From the NCBI RefSeq assembly GCF_900102545.1, contig NZ_FNBN01000008.1, positions 190,019-254,018 on the forward strand: a stretch of 64,000 nucleotides of DNA. The letters run 5' to 3'. Position numbers and translations under genes: made by a program. The notes under the pieces are model-generated. The model did not search any database, was not told the DNA's origin, and saw nothing but the letters and a program-made list of their open reading frames with translations. The DNA comes from Chitinophaga filiformis (GTDB taxonomy: Bacteria > Bacteroidota > Bacteroidia > Chitinophagales > Chitinophagaceae). Shown one piece after another: positions 9,901 to 19,400 of this stretch; within the stretch, counting starts at the first letter, position 1; every line of letters starts with the position of its first letter.

Positions 9901-10407
9901 ACGGCTTGCGTCTGCAATACCATCACGCTTGACGTCGGATGCCTTTACACTGGTGGCGGCACCGGTGAAGAGTTTACGGTCAATGGTCTGGTAACCGGTT
10001 ACCACTACTTCCTTCAGTGCACTGATGTCTTCTTCCAGGATAAGATTGACAGGCGTAGCGGCAGAAGCCTTCATTTCACGGGACTTATAGCCGACCATAG
10101 AAAAGGTAAGGGTAGCGCCTTTTTTTACCTTTAGCGTATAGGCGCCTGCGGCATCTGTGACAGTTCCGTTGACAGTACCTTTTTCGATGACATTGATTCC
10201 GGGAACGGCTTCCGGTCGACCGTTTTTGCCGTACACGCGGACGATACCGGTAACAGTTTCCGTGGCAGGTTGCTGCTGCTGGAATAGTCCGTAACTGCCT
10301 GGTGAGACAGCTTTACTGGTCAGGGGAGCCGCATTTGCATGGATTTCGAAGAATGCACTACATACGAGCAGGCACAACCACTTTGCTTTTGGGTTTAAAA
10401 TGTACAT
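6994..10407 (-). CDS. SusC/RagA-family TonB-linked outer-membrane transporter
   Basis: 1137 residues. A signal peptide (cleavage after about NANA) is followed by a carboxypeptidase-regulatory-like domain (about 50-130, ending in the conserved ILEEDISALKEVVVTGY), a TonB plug (about 140-275, with IRVRGATSITGDNKPLWVVDG and DAAATSLYGARAMNGVVVITT, both family hallmarks) and a long beta-barrel ending in FTFSLKAGL. It imports large nutrients across the outer membrane using TonB energy, paired with the SusD-like lipoprotein encoded next. There is no N-terminal STN domain and no sigma/anti-sigma pair in the window, so ECF trans-envelope signalling is unlikely. It is the first gene of the operon. No consensus promoter was found in the divergent gap upstream (10408-10585). 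Confidence 0.95.
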   Translation of the reverse strand: MYILNPKAKWLCLLVCSAFFEIHANAAPLTSKAVSPGSYGLFQQQQPATETVTGIVRVYGKNGRPEAVPGINVIEKGTVNGTVTDAAGAYTLKVKKGATLTFSMVGYKSREMKASAATPVNLILEEDISALKEVVVTGYQTIDRKLFTGAATSVKASDVKRDGIADASRMLEGQVAGVTVQNVSGTFGAAPKIRVRGATSITGDNKPLWVVDGVVLEDVINVSNEQLSTGNPATLLGSSVAGLNTDDIESFQILKDAAATSLYGARAMNGVVVITTKKGKVGKPVISYTGNFSSYLKPTYDQFDIMKSDDQMAFYNELALKGWLNHSDATRAENGGVYTKMYNLIDTYNATNGQFGLYNSPETKRQFLERYAKANTNWFDVLFRNSFMQEHSLSVSSGTDKSQLYVSTSFLQDQGWTIADKLKRFTGNVRANYNVSDKVSFGFITQAVIRDQRVPGTLNRTSNAVTGQFDRDFDINPYSYSLNTSRTLTPYDESGKLEYFTRNFAPFNIVNELRNNNIDLSQLDIKLQGDFSYKILKNLKYTFLGNIRYVKSSQEHKIRENSNMPQAYRAAGDATIRDRNRFLYRNPDDPEAEPVVVLPYGGIYTTEDDYLVSYYFRNTVEYSKNWNDIHLFNFLGAQELRYANRQNRQFDGYGYQFDKGGVPFIDPNIIKQNVENNFNYYSIGMNYDRYLAYLANAAYSYKGKYNFNASIRYDGSNLLGESRTARWLPTWNVSGSWNVDTEDFMKNQSTVNRLTLRATYGLTGSMGDARNSSVVLQNRSTNRPYLSEIESSIYIQSLENSELTWEKQYETNVGIDAGLFHDRLTITVDGYLRKGFDLIGPIRTSGIGGESIKIANYGDMKSHGVEATVAYNILNESKWGLRTQLTVGYNKGKITKLENIPIIWDLVVAEGGATVGHPVRGLYSIPFEGLNPKDGTPLFTNQDGAKSGNVYLQSDKIGNLVYNGPVDPTLTGGWYNTLRYSNFALSALVTYSSGNKIRLNPGFKQKYTDLDASSNDFLNRWTLPGDENRTNVPSVIDKLTESQLNGASPYNNYNYSTARVADGDFVRLKQVSLSYNLPPKMIRRAGFNNLSVSLVANNVWLIYSDDRLNGQDPEFFNSGGVALPIPRQFTFSLKAGL

Positions 10408-10585
10408 ACTACAGATTTTGGTTGCTCATAAAGGAGCTGAAAGAAAAACGATTATACTATAATACTCAGGATTATTTGCTATACTAAGGATAATTCAACG
10501 CTATTCTACATACAGTATCGGTCACAGAACCCTCTACTAACTTACGCAATATTTTCCTTTTCTTTGTGGATCAATCCATCACGTT

Positions 10586-11566
10586 TTGCAGAGAAGAGAA
10601 TTACGCGTTATACTGGTATCACTGATTGTCAGCTTTATTTTGACGGGAACCAAATTCGTAGCATGGTTCATGACCAACTCTGTCGCTATCTTATCTGACG
10701 CGCTGGAATCCATTATTAACGTAGTTGCCGGAGCTTTTGCCTGCTACAGTATTTATCTGACGGGTAAGCCAAAGGATGAGAACCATCCTTATGGACATGG
10801 GAAAGTTGAGTTCTTTTCTATCGGGTTTGAGGGCGCTATGATTTTTATTGCGGGTGTTCTTATTCTTTTCAAGACTGCTCAGTATTTCTTCAACCCAACG
10901 TCGCTGGACAAACTGGATCAGGGAGTATGGTTGATTGGCGGTACTACACTTGCCAACCTGGTGTTAGGATTATTCCTGGTACGGGAGGGTAAAAAATTAT
11001 CTTCTCTGACGATAGCCGGCAATGGCCAACATATCATGACGGATGTGTACAGCAGCCTGGGACTGATAGCCGCCCTGCTGTTAATCCATTTTACCGGTCT
11101 GCAATGGATAGATCCGCTGGCTTCCCTGCTGATGGGAGTACTGATCTTACGGAAAGGTTACCAGTTACTGAGAACTTCTATTTCAGGCCTGATGGATGAA
11201 ACAGATATGCGTGTAGTAGACAGGGTGATTGAGATCCTGAGCGCTCACCGGCACGCCAACTGGATCGACATACACAATATGAGAGTGCAGCAGTATGGGA
11301 ACAATTATCATATCGATTGTCATTTGACCCTGCCGTATTACCTGGAACTCAGCGATGCGCACGACGAGCTGAAAGCCCTGGAACGGATGGTCAATATTGA
11401 ATTTTCCTCAGGAGAAGTTGAATTCTTTATACATACAGACCCCTGTATCCCGCTTTGCTGTCATTATTGTCAGCTGAAAGAATGCCCGGTAAGACAGGAC
11501 CGTTTTACTGGCCTGATCACATGGAAAAGAGAGAACGTGCTGCCAAACAGGAAACACGGAGAGTAG
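10586..11566 (+). CDS. Cation diffusion facilitator (CDF) family metal transporter
   Basis: 326 residues from a TTG start; no in-frame ATG gives a full first membrane helix, and homologues start at about this position. Multiple hydrophobic segments carry the CDF metal-site pattern in TM2 (LSDALESIINV) and TM5 (HIMTDVYSSLG), with the HPYGHGKVEFFS loop between TM2 and TM3. CDF proteins export divalent metals (Zn, Fe, Mn, Co) from the cytoplasm in exchange for protons. Unusual is the C-terminal end, a cysteine-rich stretch (CIPLCCHYCQLKEC) with six Cys in about 20 residues, which may bind metal. It is convergent with the hydrolase gene, whose stop is only 4 bases away. The metal cannot be read from the sequence. 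Confidence 0.9.
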   Translation: MQRRELRVILVSLIVSFILTGTKFVAWFMTNSVAILSDALESIINVVAGAFACYSIYLTGKPKDENHPYGHGKVEFFSIGFEGAMIFIAGVLILFKTAQYFFNPTSLDKLDQGVWLIGGTTLANLVLGLFLVREGKKLSSLTIAGNGQHIMTDVYSSLGLIAALLLIHFTGLQWIDPLASLLMGVLILRKGYQLLRTSISGLMDETDMRVVDRVIEILSAHRHANWIDIHNMRVQQYGNNYHIDCHLTLPYYLELSDAHDELKALERMVNIEFSSGEVEFFIHTDPCIPLCCHYCQLKECPVRQDRFTGLITWKRENVLPNRKHGE

Positions 11567-11569
11567 TTA

Positions 11570-12757
11570 TTATTCCTCGCCGTCTTCAGTGCCATGTCCC
11601 AGGATGGCGCTTATTGGTTTCACTGCACGATAGATGTTACGATTGTATTTATTACCCAGGATGATGATAGTGGAAGTATCTTTAATGATACGGTTGAATA
11701 CGGTATTGTTGCCATGCCACCAGCCGTTGTGATAGACTATTTCGCTGCTGTCAGGATAGACCATTAACCGCCAGCCCAGTCCGTAGTTCCGGATACCCGG
11801 TTTCTCATGACTATAAGGAGTGTAAGCAGCTTTAATTGTTTCATCGCTGAACAGCTGGCCGCTGTAAAGGGCCTGGTCCCATCTGAGCATATCCCTTGCG
11901 GTGCTATAAATGCCTTTATCGCCCACTACGCCGTCAAAGTAAGTATCCGGTTCCAGCTGACCATTGTATTTATGACTGGCAGTCTGATGAGGACGTACAG
12001 CGGTAGCAGGTGCATACACAAAAGTATTGGTCATACCCAGGGGACCGAAGAAGGTCTGCTGCATGAAGTCGGCGTACTTTTGTCCGCTTACCTTTTCAAT
12101 AATAGACCCCAGCAACATATAGTTCGTATTACAATACTGGAAATGTGTGCCTGGTGTATGCTGGAGACGCGGACGATGGGCAACCATCAGTTGAATCACA
12201 TCGTCATTAGAAAGGAACTTGTCCTTGTCGGGCCAGATGCTGTCGCAGAAGTAGAGGTAATTCGGCAGGCCACTGCGGTGAGACAGTAACATCTGGAGCG
12301 TAATACCCTTATATGGAAATTGCGGATAATACTTCTGTACGGAATCAGTTAGGCTCAGTTGCTTCTTTTCCATCAGCCAGAGGATGCCCATGGCGGTAAA
12401 GGTTTTGGATACGGAAGCCAGCTGGAAGGAGGAACTGTCGTTCATGGCAGAAGCCCTGTTCCGGTAGTTTTCCAGGCCATGGTAGCGTTCAAAGATCACC
12501 ACGCCTTTCTTGGCTACAAGCATGGCGCCATTGAAACCGGCACGGACCATATTCTGATAAAAAGCGGTCAGTTCTGTCTGCTGTGCTTTGGTAACCGGTG
12601 AATTGAGGACAGCGAGCGCTGCTTCGCTTAATTCTTCTGTCCGGGGAGTATCTGTTGTTTTGGTATTACGATAACTATTGGCCGCATTGCTCTGGCACGC
12701 GGTAATGGCATATAAAGCAATCCCTGAGATAGTCAATACAATATAAGCTGCTTTCAT
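11570..12757 (-). CDS. Class C beta-lactamase-fold serine hydrolase, lipoprotein
   Basis: 395 residues with a lipobox-like N-terminus (AITAC, Cys21), so probably membrane anchored in the periplasm. Active-site motifs of the beta-lactamase/DD-peptidase fold are visible: Ser115-x-x-Lys118 (SVSK), Tyr208-x-Asn210 (YCN), and a third motif HNGWWHG near residue 344 replacing KTG. The HNG/HxG form is typical of the esterase, D-aminopeptidase and PBP4*-like members, so the protein is more likely a peptidase or esterase than a resistance enzyme. It stands alone, convergent with the CDF gene and divergent from serA. Confidence 0.88.
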   Translation of the reverse strand: MKAAYIVLTISGIALYAITACQSNAANSYRNTKTTDTPRTEELSEAALAVLNSPVTKAQQTELTAFYQNMVRAGFNGAMLVAKKGVVIFERYHGLENYRNRASAMNDSSSFQLASVSKTFTAMGILWLMEKKQLSLTDSVQKYYPQFPYKGITLQMLLSHRSGLPNYLYFCDSIWPDKDKFLSNDDVIQLMVAHRPRLQHTPGTHFQYCNTNYMLLGSIIEKVSGQKYADFMQQTFFGPLGMTNTFVYAPATAVRPHQTASHKYNGQLEPDTYFDGVVGDKGIYSTARDMLRWDQALYSGQLFSDETIKAAYTPYSHEKPGIRNYGLGWRLMVYPDSSEIVYHNGWWHGNNTVFNRIIKDTSTIIILGNKYNRNIYRAVKPISAILGHGTEDGEE

Positions 12758-12957
12758 TCTGCTAGTTAGTCTCGATTCTGTTTCTGCTTACTTAATTATA
12801 AAGGCGCTAAAATTAGGCCCTAATGAGCTGTTACACAAAAAAAATGGTTCCGAAAATGAGATTTTAAAGGTATTTTAAGATTTAATCCTCTAAAACGGTC
12901 AAAAAAGGCCCAAATACGATATAATTTTTGACGAAATCAAATTTGAAGGACAGACTG

Positions 12958-12988
12958 TTTGATTATTGCTGAACATCTTTTAGGTTTG
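12958..12988 (+). promoter_or_regulatory. serA promoter, Bacteroidota -33/-7 consensus
   Basis: TTTG at 12958-12961, exactly 19 bases, then TAGGTTTG at 12981-12988. This is an exact match to the TTTG-N19-TAnnTTTG primary-sigma consensus of the phylum. Transcription would start near 12995, leaving a leader of about 65 bases that contains the palindrome at 13021-13041. The rest of the 303-base gap (12758-12957) is AT-rich and shows nothing else I can name. Confidence 0.85.
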
Positions 12989-13020
12989 TGCCTTCGTTTG
13001 GCCATATTACAATTATTAAG

Positions 13021-13041
13021 CCAATTGTTTATTGCAATTGG
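13021..13041. promoter_or_regulatory. Inverted repeat in the serA leader
   Basis: CCAATTG-N7-CAATTGG, a perfect 7-bp palindrome about 25-45 bases downstream of the predicted start point and 20 bases before the serA ATG. It could be an operator for a repressor or a weak RNA hairpin; no U-run follows, so it is not a terminator. Function inferred from placement only. Confidence 0.4.
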
Positions 13042-13060
13042 TAACACATAAAATATAACC

Positions 13061-14299
13061 ATGGATCAGCAAAAGTTGACAAGTTATCCGAAGGAGAAGA
13101 TCAATATTTTATTGTTGGAAAATATCAGCGACGCGGCCGTAGCGGAGTTTACGTCGGCAGGATATGCTAACGTAAAAAGGTTATCGGGCGCATTAGGCGA
13201 GGAAGATCTGATCCGTGAAGTAAAAGATGTCCATCTGCTGGGGATCCGTTCCAAAACCCAGGTCACAAAGAAGGTCCTGGAGGCCGCTCAGAAATTGCAG
13301 GCAATCGGCTGCTTCTGTATCGGTACCAACCAGGTAGATCTGAAGAGTGCCCGTGAGATGGGTGTGGCAGTATTCAATGCACCTTATTCAAATACCCGCT
13401 CTGTAGCGGAACTGGTGATAGGTCTGTCCATTATGCTGATACGCCGTATCCCCGACAAGAACGCTGCCGCGCATGAAGGTGTCTGGATGAAAGAGGCGAA
13501 AGGCAGTTACGAACTGCGTGGTAAGTCGCTCGGTATCGTAGGATATGGTAACATCGGCAGCCAGGTAAGCGTACTGGCAGAAGCAATGGGGATGAACGTA
13601 TTCTACTACGATGTGGAAACCAAACTACCATTGGGTAATGCCGTACAGGTGCGTACCCTGGAAGCCCTGTTTGAAATGGCGGATATCATCTCCCTGCACG
13701 TGCCGTCTACCAAGACCACTGCTAATATGATCAATAAGGAGACGCTGAAATATGCGAAGAAAGGCGCCATCTTCATCAACTACGCCCGTGGCGAAGTGGT
13801 GGAACTGAATGACCTGAAAGACGCATTGACAAGCGGACAGCTGTCAGGTGCGGCTATTGACGTATTCCCGGTGGAGCCGGAAAAGAATGGCGCCGCTTTC
13901 TCCACGCCGCTGCAGAAGCTGCCCAATGTGATCCTGACGCCGCATATCGGTGGTAGCACAGAAGAAGCACAGCACAACATCGGCCTGGACGTGAGCGCTA
14001 AAATGCTGAACTACCTGGAAAAAGGTGCGAGCTTTGGTTCCCATACCATTCCTGCCATCAGCGTACCGGCTGTTGACCACACTCACCGTATCCTGCACAT
14101 TCACCAGAACGTGCCAGGCGTACTGTCTGAGATCAATACGCTGCTGTCCCAGAATAAGATCAACATCCTGGGTCAGTACCTGAAAACAAACGATAGCATT
14201 GGTTATGTGGTATTGGATGTGGACAGCAAATTGTCTAAGGAAGCATTCTCCTTACTGAAGGAAGTGAACCACACGATCAAGACGAGACTGTTGTATTAA
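13061..14299 (+). CDS. serA: D-3-phosphoglycerate dehydrogenase
   Basis: 412 residues. Oxidises 3-phosphoglycerate to 3-phosphohydroxypyruvate with NAD+, the first step of serine synthesis. The substrate domain precedes a Rossmann fold with GYGNIG at 161-166. The catalytic triad of the D-2-hydroxyacid dehydrogenase family is in place: Arg243 (NYARGEVV), Glu272 (PVEPEK) and His295 (LTPHIGG). A C-terminal ACT domain (about 340-412, HIHQNVPGVLSEIN) matches the short E. coli-type SerA that is feedback-inhibited by serine. It is a single gene with its own consensus promoter and terminator; serB and serC are not nearby. Confidence 0.95.
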   Translation: MDQQKLTSYPKEKINILLLENISDAAVAEFTSAGYANVKRLSGALGEEDLIREVKDVHLLGIRSKTQVTKKVLEAAQKLQAIGCFCIGTNQVDLKSAREMGVAVFNAPYSNTRSVAELVIGLSIMLIRRIPDKNAAAHEGVWMKEAKGSYELRGKSLGIVGYGNIGSQVSVLAEAMGMNVFYYDVETKLPLGNAVQVRTLEALFEMADIISLHVPSTKTTANMINKETLKYAKKGAIFINYARGEVVELNDLKDALTSGQLSGAAIDVFPVEPEKNGAAFSTPLQKLPNVILTPHIGGSTEEAQHNIGLDVSAKMLNYLEKGASFGSHTIPAISVPAVDHTHRILHIHQNVPGVLSEINTLLSQNKINILGQYLKTNDSIGYVVLDVDSKLSKEAFSLLKEVNHTIKTRLLY

Positions 14300-14320
14300 G
14301 AGCAAGCGTCTTAAAAATAT

Positions 14321-14357
14321 AAGGGAGTCCGTCTTTGACGAACTCCCTTTCTTTTTT
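14321..14357. terminator. Intrinsic terminator after serA
   Basis: AAGGGAGT-c-CGTC, 3-base loop, GACG-a-ACTCCCTT, followed by TCTTTTTT. The stem has one internal mismatch. It lies between convergent serA and the ThuA-domain gene and mainly serves serA. Confidence 0.85.
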
Positions 14358-14375
14358 AATCCTGCTAAGGATGCT

Positions 14376-16295
14376 TTATTCAGCTTTCTGTACTTTCACT
14401 CGTTGATGATAGGTACCGCTGGAAATATCCAGGATGTACATGCCTCTTGGAAGGCTGCTCACATTCAGGGAATAAGTGGCTTGTTTAGACTTCACAACAG
14501 CACGCAATACCTGTCTTCCGGAAAGGTCATAGATGGCAACATTGTGGGAAGAGATCTTAGCCGGCAGGGTATAGTTGAGTTGTGTGCCGAAAGGATTCGG
14601 GTACACAATTCCTGCTGTTGGCTGTGCAGTTTCCGCAGGAGCGGATACTGCCAGGGTGGCTGCTGCTGCTACGGGACCCACTACTGTGAAATTGAATTTC
14701 TCCCAACCGTCAATTGTTGGACGGTTACAATTCATAGCCTGCTCTCCGTTTTCAGAAGATACATACATGCTATTGTTACCTCTCAGTGAAATAGTACCGT
14801 CGGCATTGGTGATCCAGTCGAATGCTTCATAGGAAGCAGCTGTTGTGCGGTTACAGGTCATCGCCTTGGTACCGTTTTCAGAGGAAACGAATTTACCCAT
14901 GCTGCGCAGGTTTACTTTACCGTTGCCTGCATCCAGTACGGAGAATTGTTCCCAGGTCTGCGGGGCCGTTCTGGTACAGGTCATGGCTTTGGTGCCGTTT
15001 TCACCGCTTACATACATGCCGTTGCTACCTCTCAGGGTGATCACCTGGCCGACAGGGATTACGGAAGGAGGATTAGTGCCGGTAGAGAATTTCACCCAGT
15101 TAAGATTGAAACCCGCTGCAGCTACCTGTATGCGCAGGGTTTGTTCTCCCGCTTGCAGATTTACTGTAGTGCTTACGGTGGTCCAGGTTTGCCATGCGCC
15201 GGTAGCCGGTACGGTAATGCCACCCAGTAATGTATCGCCTTTTCTCAGTTCGATAGCGCCGCCGAGTGATTCGCTGGCTACCCTGAAATCTACCGTGTAA
15301 GTGCCCGCAGTCTGCACATTCACTTTGTAATCCAGCCAGTCGCCTGCATCGGTATAACCGATGTTCTGTCCACCACCGGCATCGGTAGTAGTTTCTGTCT
15401 GGATACCGCTCATGTTTGTGTAGTTCTCTGCCTGTACGGTGCCTGGAAGCGGAATGGCAGGAGCAGGGCCTGTTTCTGCACCACCCAGCCACAGTAATCC
15501 GTCAATGAGGAATCTGTTCTGGATCTCGCTGGCGAAAGTCGATGACGTTTGTGTGTTGGTAGAATAGTTCATCGCGTTATGCCCGAAGTTGGCATACAGC
15601 ATCTTGTAGTTCTTGTTGGTCCACATGATGGGATAGTAACCACTGTACCAGATGTTGCCGGCCTGTGATCCCAGCGGAAAGCTTACAGGATCTACAGAGG
15701 CAAGCACCTTGATGTTGCTGTTGTTGCGCAGGTCGTTCTGCCAGCCATACCACTCGCTGACTGCGGAGGTAAATGTTACCGGCAGGCGCGTTGTACTTGG
15801 ATGCGTACGGTCTTCTACACGCAACGTAGCGCTTGAAGGCCCCCAGGTATTGGTCTGGAAATTACCGGTACCCAGGAAGGTGTTGTGATACCAGCTCCAG
15901 GCGGCAGCATTGTCGGTGTACGCGCAGACATGGAAGCCCATCCAGCCGCCGCCATTCTGCATATACGTCTGGAATGCGGAGCGCTGCGATGCGGAAGCCG
16001 GCAGGTCATCCAGGAAGAGCACCACCTGGTAGCGTGAAAGGAAACTGGCGTTCAGATTGTCCCAGTTGGTAGTGGCTTCGTAAGAGAATCCATACTGGGC
16101 GGCAATTTGTGGGAACCATTGGTTCGCCTCTTTTACGAAGGCGATGTGCGCCGGATCATAAGTGCCGTGATAAAAAGCGATCACCCGGAATTTCGGGGTT
16201 TGCGCCTGGACGTGGAATACTGCAGACAGCAGCAGAAATACGAATAATGCGAACGCACGCATTACCCGCTTGTAATGGAAATTGCAGGTTGTCAT
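14376..16295 (-). CDS. Secreted ThuA-domain protein with CBM6, fascin-like repeats and T9SS sorting domain
   Basis: About 639 residues from the ATG at 16295; an ATG at 16262 (MRAFALFVF) would also give a good signal peptide, while upstream codons to 16376 are not signal-like. Order of domains: signal peptide ending HVQAQ; ThuA-like amidotransferase fold (RVIAFYHG, GGGWMGFHV, KMLYANFGHNAMNYS); a CBM6 module (GTVQAENYT, YTDAGDWLDYKV, NLNWVKFS); three fascin-like repeats (each about LRGNNSMYVSSENG); and a type A sorting domain (VYPNPFGTQL, YDLSGRQV, LPRGMYIL). It should be exported by T9SS and bind polysaccharide. ThuA has been linked to trehalose metabolism, but no catalytic activity is proven here. 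Confidence 0.85.
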   Translation of the reverse strand: MTTCNFHYKRVMRAFALFVFLLLSAVFHVQAQTPKFRVIAFYHGTYDPAHIAFVKEANQWFPQIAAQYGFSYEATTNWDNLNASFLSRYQVVLFLDDLPASASQRSAFQTYMQNGGGWMGFHVCAYTDNAAAWSWYHNTFLGTGNFQTNTWGPSSATLRVEDRTHPSTTRLPVTFTSAVSEWYGWQNDLRNNSNIKVLASVDPVSFPLGSQAGNIWYSGYYPIMWTNKNYKMLYANFGHNAMNYSTNTQTSSTFASEIQNRFLIDGLLWLGGAETGPAPAIPLPGTVQAENYTNMSGIQTETTTDAGGGQNIGYTDAGDWLDYKVNVQTAGTYTVDFRVASESLGGAIELRKGDTLLGGITVPATGAWQTWTTVSTTVNLQAGEQTLRIQVAAAGFNLNWVKFSTGTNPPSVIPVGQVITLRGSNGMYVSGENGTKAMTCTRTAPQTWEQFSVLDAGNGKVNLRSMGKFVSSENGTKAMTCNRTTAASYEAFDWITNADGTISLRGNNSMYVSSENGEQAMNCNRPTIDGWEKFNFTVVGPVAAAATLAVSAPAETAQPTAGIVYPNPFGTQLNYTLPAKISSHNVAIYDLSGRQVLRAVVKSKQATYSLNVSSLPRGMYILDISSGTYHQRVKVQKAE

Positions 16296-16373
16296 GAGGG
16301 ACAATTTAATAGTTATTACGAGGGTGGTATAAGTACCTATCAGGTCCAAATTAACTAAAATTAATATATCAGA

Positions 16374-16411
16374 CAAAAAGAAAGGCGCCCCGGAATAACC
16401 GGGACGCCTTT
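16374..16411 (-). terminator. Terminator of the giant adhesin gene
   Basis: On the minus strand, AAAGGCG-t-CCCGG, a 5-base loop, CCGGG-g-CGCCTTT and then CTTTTTG. It begins 24 bases past the stop of the giant gene. One mismatch in the stem. Confidence 0.85.
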
Positions 16412-16434
16412 GCCTATTGTACTTTACACTTCTA

Positions 16435-19400
16435 CTATCTGATAGCGGTTACTTCACCTTTCACGATATTCACTGCACCACCCATAACCTTCTTATAGGT
16501 CAGCATCCAAACGTAAGTACCATTTTCAACCAGGGCACCTTTGTATCGGCCATCCCATCCGGTTTTCTGGTCTTTACTGAGGAAGATCAGCTCACCCCAA
16601 CGGTTGTAGATACGTAAGTCGTAATCGTACATCGGACCTCTAACGACTGGTCTGAAGATATCGTTATGTCCATCACCATTCGGCGTGAAGCCGGTTGGGA
16701 AGTGTGGCTCTGCCTCACAAGGTTTGTAGCTTACAGCTATCTGGTCGGATACGGATCCGCATTCGTTAGACACTGTTACAGTGTAGATTCCAGGGCCGGT
16801 TACTTTGTAAGTAGATCCGGTAGAACCATCCTGCCAGCGGATTGTGTTACCAGCACCCGCATTTACTTTCAGTGTCAGGTCTTCACCGATACACAGTGTG
16901 GTGTCACGACCGAGGAGTGTTTCAGGAATACCAGCCACAGTTACATTCACACTATCCATGGTTATTCTTGAACAGAACCTGTCCATAACAGACACTACAT
17001 ATTTACCAGGCATTACTATTTCTCTGACTGGAGTGGTTTCACCATCATTCCAGAGGTAAGAGATCGCATCAGGGTTGCTGGCATCTACTACCACGCGTCC
17101 ACCGGTACAGAACTCTCTATCTGGTCCGAGGTCAATATCCAGGTCAGGTCTTTCAGTTACAGTCACCTGATCGTTCACCACACAACCATCGCGGGTTACG
17201 GTTACTTCATAGGTGCCTGCTTTAGTTACAACAATAGAGTTGGTCGTTTCACCGGTGCTCCAGCGTACGCTACCACCATCAGGTTCAACCGTCAGCATCA
17301 GGGTTTCATTCGGACACATTTCTGTATCATCAGTCAGCGTGATAGCAGGAGGCGTACCAACTGTTACCGTTGCTTCTTCATGAGTGGTACAGCCATTCAG
17401 TGTAACGTCTACACTGTAAGTGCCTGTCATGTTAACCGTAATTGAAGCGGTAGTTTCACCTGTGCTCCATACATAGGTAGCTCCCTGTACGTAAGCGTTC
17501 AGTTTCACGGACTGGCCTTCACAGATCGCAGTATCCGGAATGTTCACTACAGGAGGCATATTCACTGTTACATTGATAGCGTCTGTAGTAGTACAGATAC
17601 CATTTGAAACAGTTACTGTGTAAGTGCCGGCGGTTGTTACGTCGATGGTCTGGGTAGTTGCACCTGTTGACCAGCGGATACCGTAAGCAGCGTTTGCGAT
17701 ACCAGCGTCCAGGGTAATGCTGCTACCTTGACAGATAGCTACATCGGCGCCCAGATCAACCACTGGTTTGGTTACATACTGCAGGTCGTAAGTGATCGGA
17801 TCAGATACACAACCTGTTACACCGTCGGTTACGATGAAGGTAGCCTGTGTAGCACCATTCAGGTCGAACACGTTGCTGCTCTGTGTCAGCGGTGTGCTTA
17901 CTGCGGTAGCAGGAACTACGCTCACCAGGGTGAATTTAGGTCTGTTTACTTTGTTCTGCAGCATAACAGCAAACTTGGTGTTGTCAGAACAGTTAGCAGG
18001 CAGTTGAGGATCCAGTGCCGGTTTAGGACAAGGATTCACAGTGATAGTCTGCACACGTTCGATAGCCGCATTACCACATGCATCGGAGATGGTCCATCTT
18101 CTTGTGATGGTATAACCGGCACACAGGTCAACTGTAAACGGATCCTGTGTCATTGTTGCCTTCTTAGGGAAGGTAGCATCACAGTTGTCGCGTGCATACA
18201 GGGTAGCAGCAGCCGGGATAGCATCACCACAGTTCAGTGTTACGTTTGCCGGAGCAGGATCGATCACTGGTTTGGTGGTATCCGTTACTGTTATTACCTG
18301 TTGGATAGTCGCGGTATTGTTACATTGGTCTTTAGCAGTCCAGATGCGGATCAGTCGGTAGTTGCTTGCGCATGCACCGGCGATGGTTTCGCGTGTCTGG
18401 GTGTAAGAGATCTTCACAGCGCTGCAATTGTCTGTTGCCTTCAGGTTAGTAGGCGGAGCAGGAACTGCATCACAGCTTACTGTGGTATCAGCAGGAGGTA
18501 TTACGGTGAATACCGGCCTTGTAGTATCCTGTACAGTGATCACCTGTTGCATAGTGGCAGTGTTACCACAATTGTCCATGGCTGTCCAGGTACGTGTTAA
18601 TCTATAGTTGCTGGTACATACAGAAGAGAGGAACTCTTTCTTCTCAGATACCTTCACTGCTACGGAAACAGTACAGTTGTCTGTGGCTGTTATAGTGGCT
18701 ACTGCTGGTACTTTATCGCAATCAACAGTGATAGCCGGAGGCAGTGACATTGAGAATCTTGGCTTGATAGTATCCTGTACAGTGATGGTCTGCGTCAGTA
18801 CGGTTTTGTTACCGCAAAGGTCAGTCGCTGTCCAGGTACGGATGATCTGGTAGTTGTCAGTACATCTGCTACCGGAGAGGTTCTTACGTACATCAACCGG
18901 TGTTACAGTGATGGTACCAGGCGTACAGTTGTCAGTAGCGGTCAGCGGCTGTCCTGCAGGTACCTTATCACAATCAACAGTGATATTGGCAGGAGCAGGG
19001 TTGCTGAATACAGGAGGTGTCATATCCCTTACGGTGATCACCTGTCTGAGTGTATCGCTTGCATTACCGCAGGCATCCACAGCTACCCATTTACGGATCA
19101 GCTGATAGTTGCTCGCACATGCACCTGGCTGATCAACCCTTACTTCGATCGGAGTGATGGTCAGCGCACCGGCACAAGCATCATTTGCTGTCAGTGTTAC
19201 TGCTACAGGCACTTTATCACATTCTACAGTGACGTTGGCAGGAGCTGTACCTGTGAATACAGGAGCAGTTCTGTCTACCACTGTGATGGTCTGCTGTGCC
19301 TGAGTGGTCAGACCACAACGGTCAGTTGCTGTCCAGGTACGCATGATCGTGAACGTACAAGCGTCAACAGTTACAGTTACATCGTTATGAGTAACAGTCA

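Noticed and set aside
11570-12757. Antibiotic-resistance beta-lactamase
   Set aside because: It has the SxxK and YxN motifs but an HNG-type third motif typical of esterase/peptidase members, and lipoprotein anchoring; resistance is not supported.
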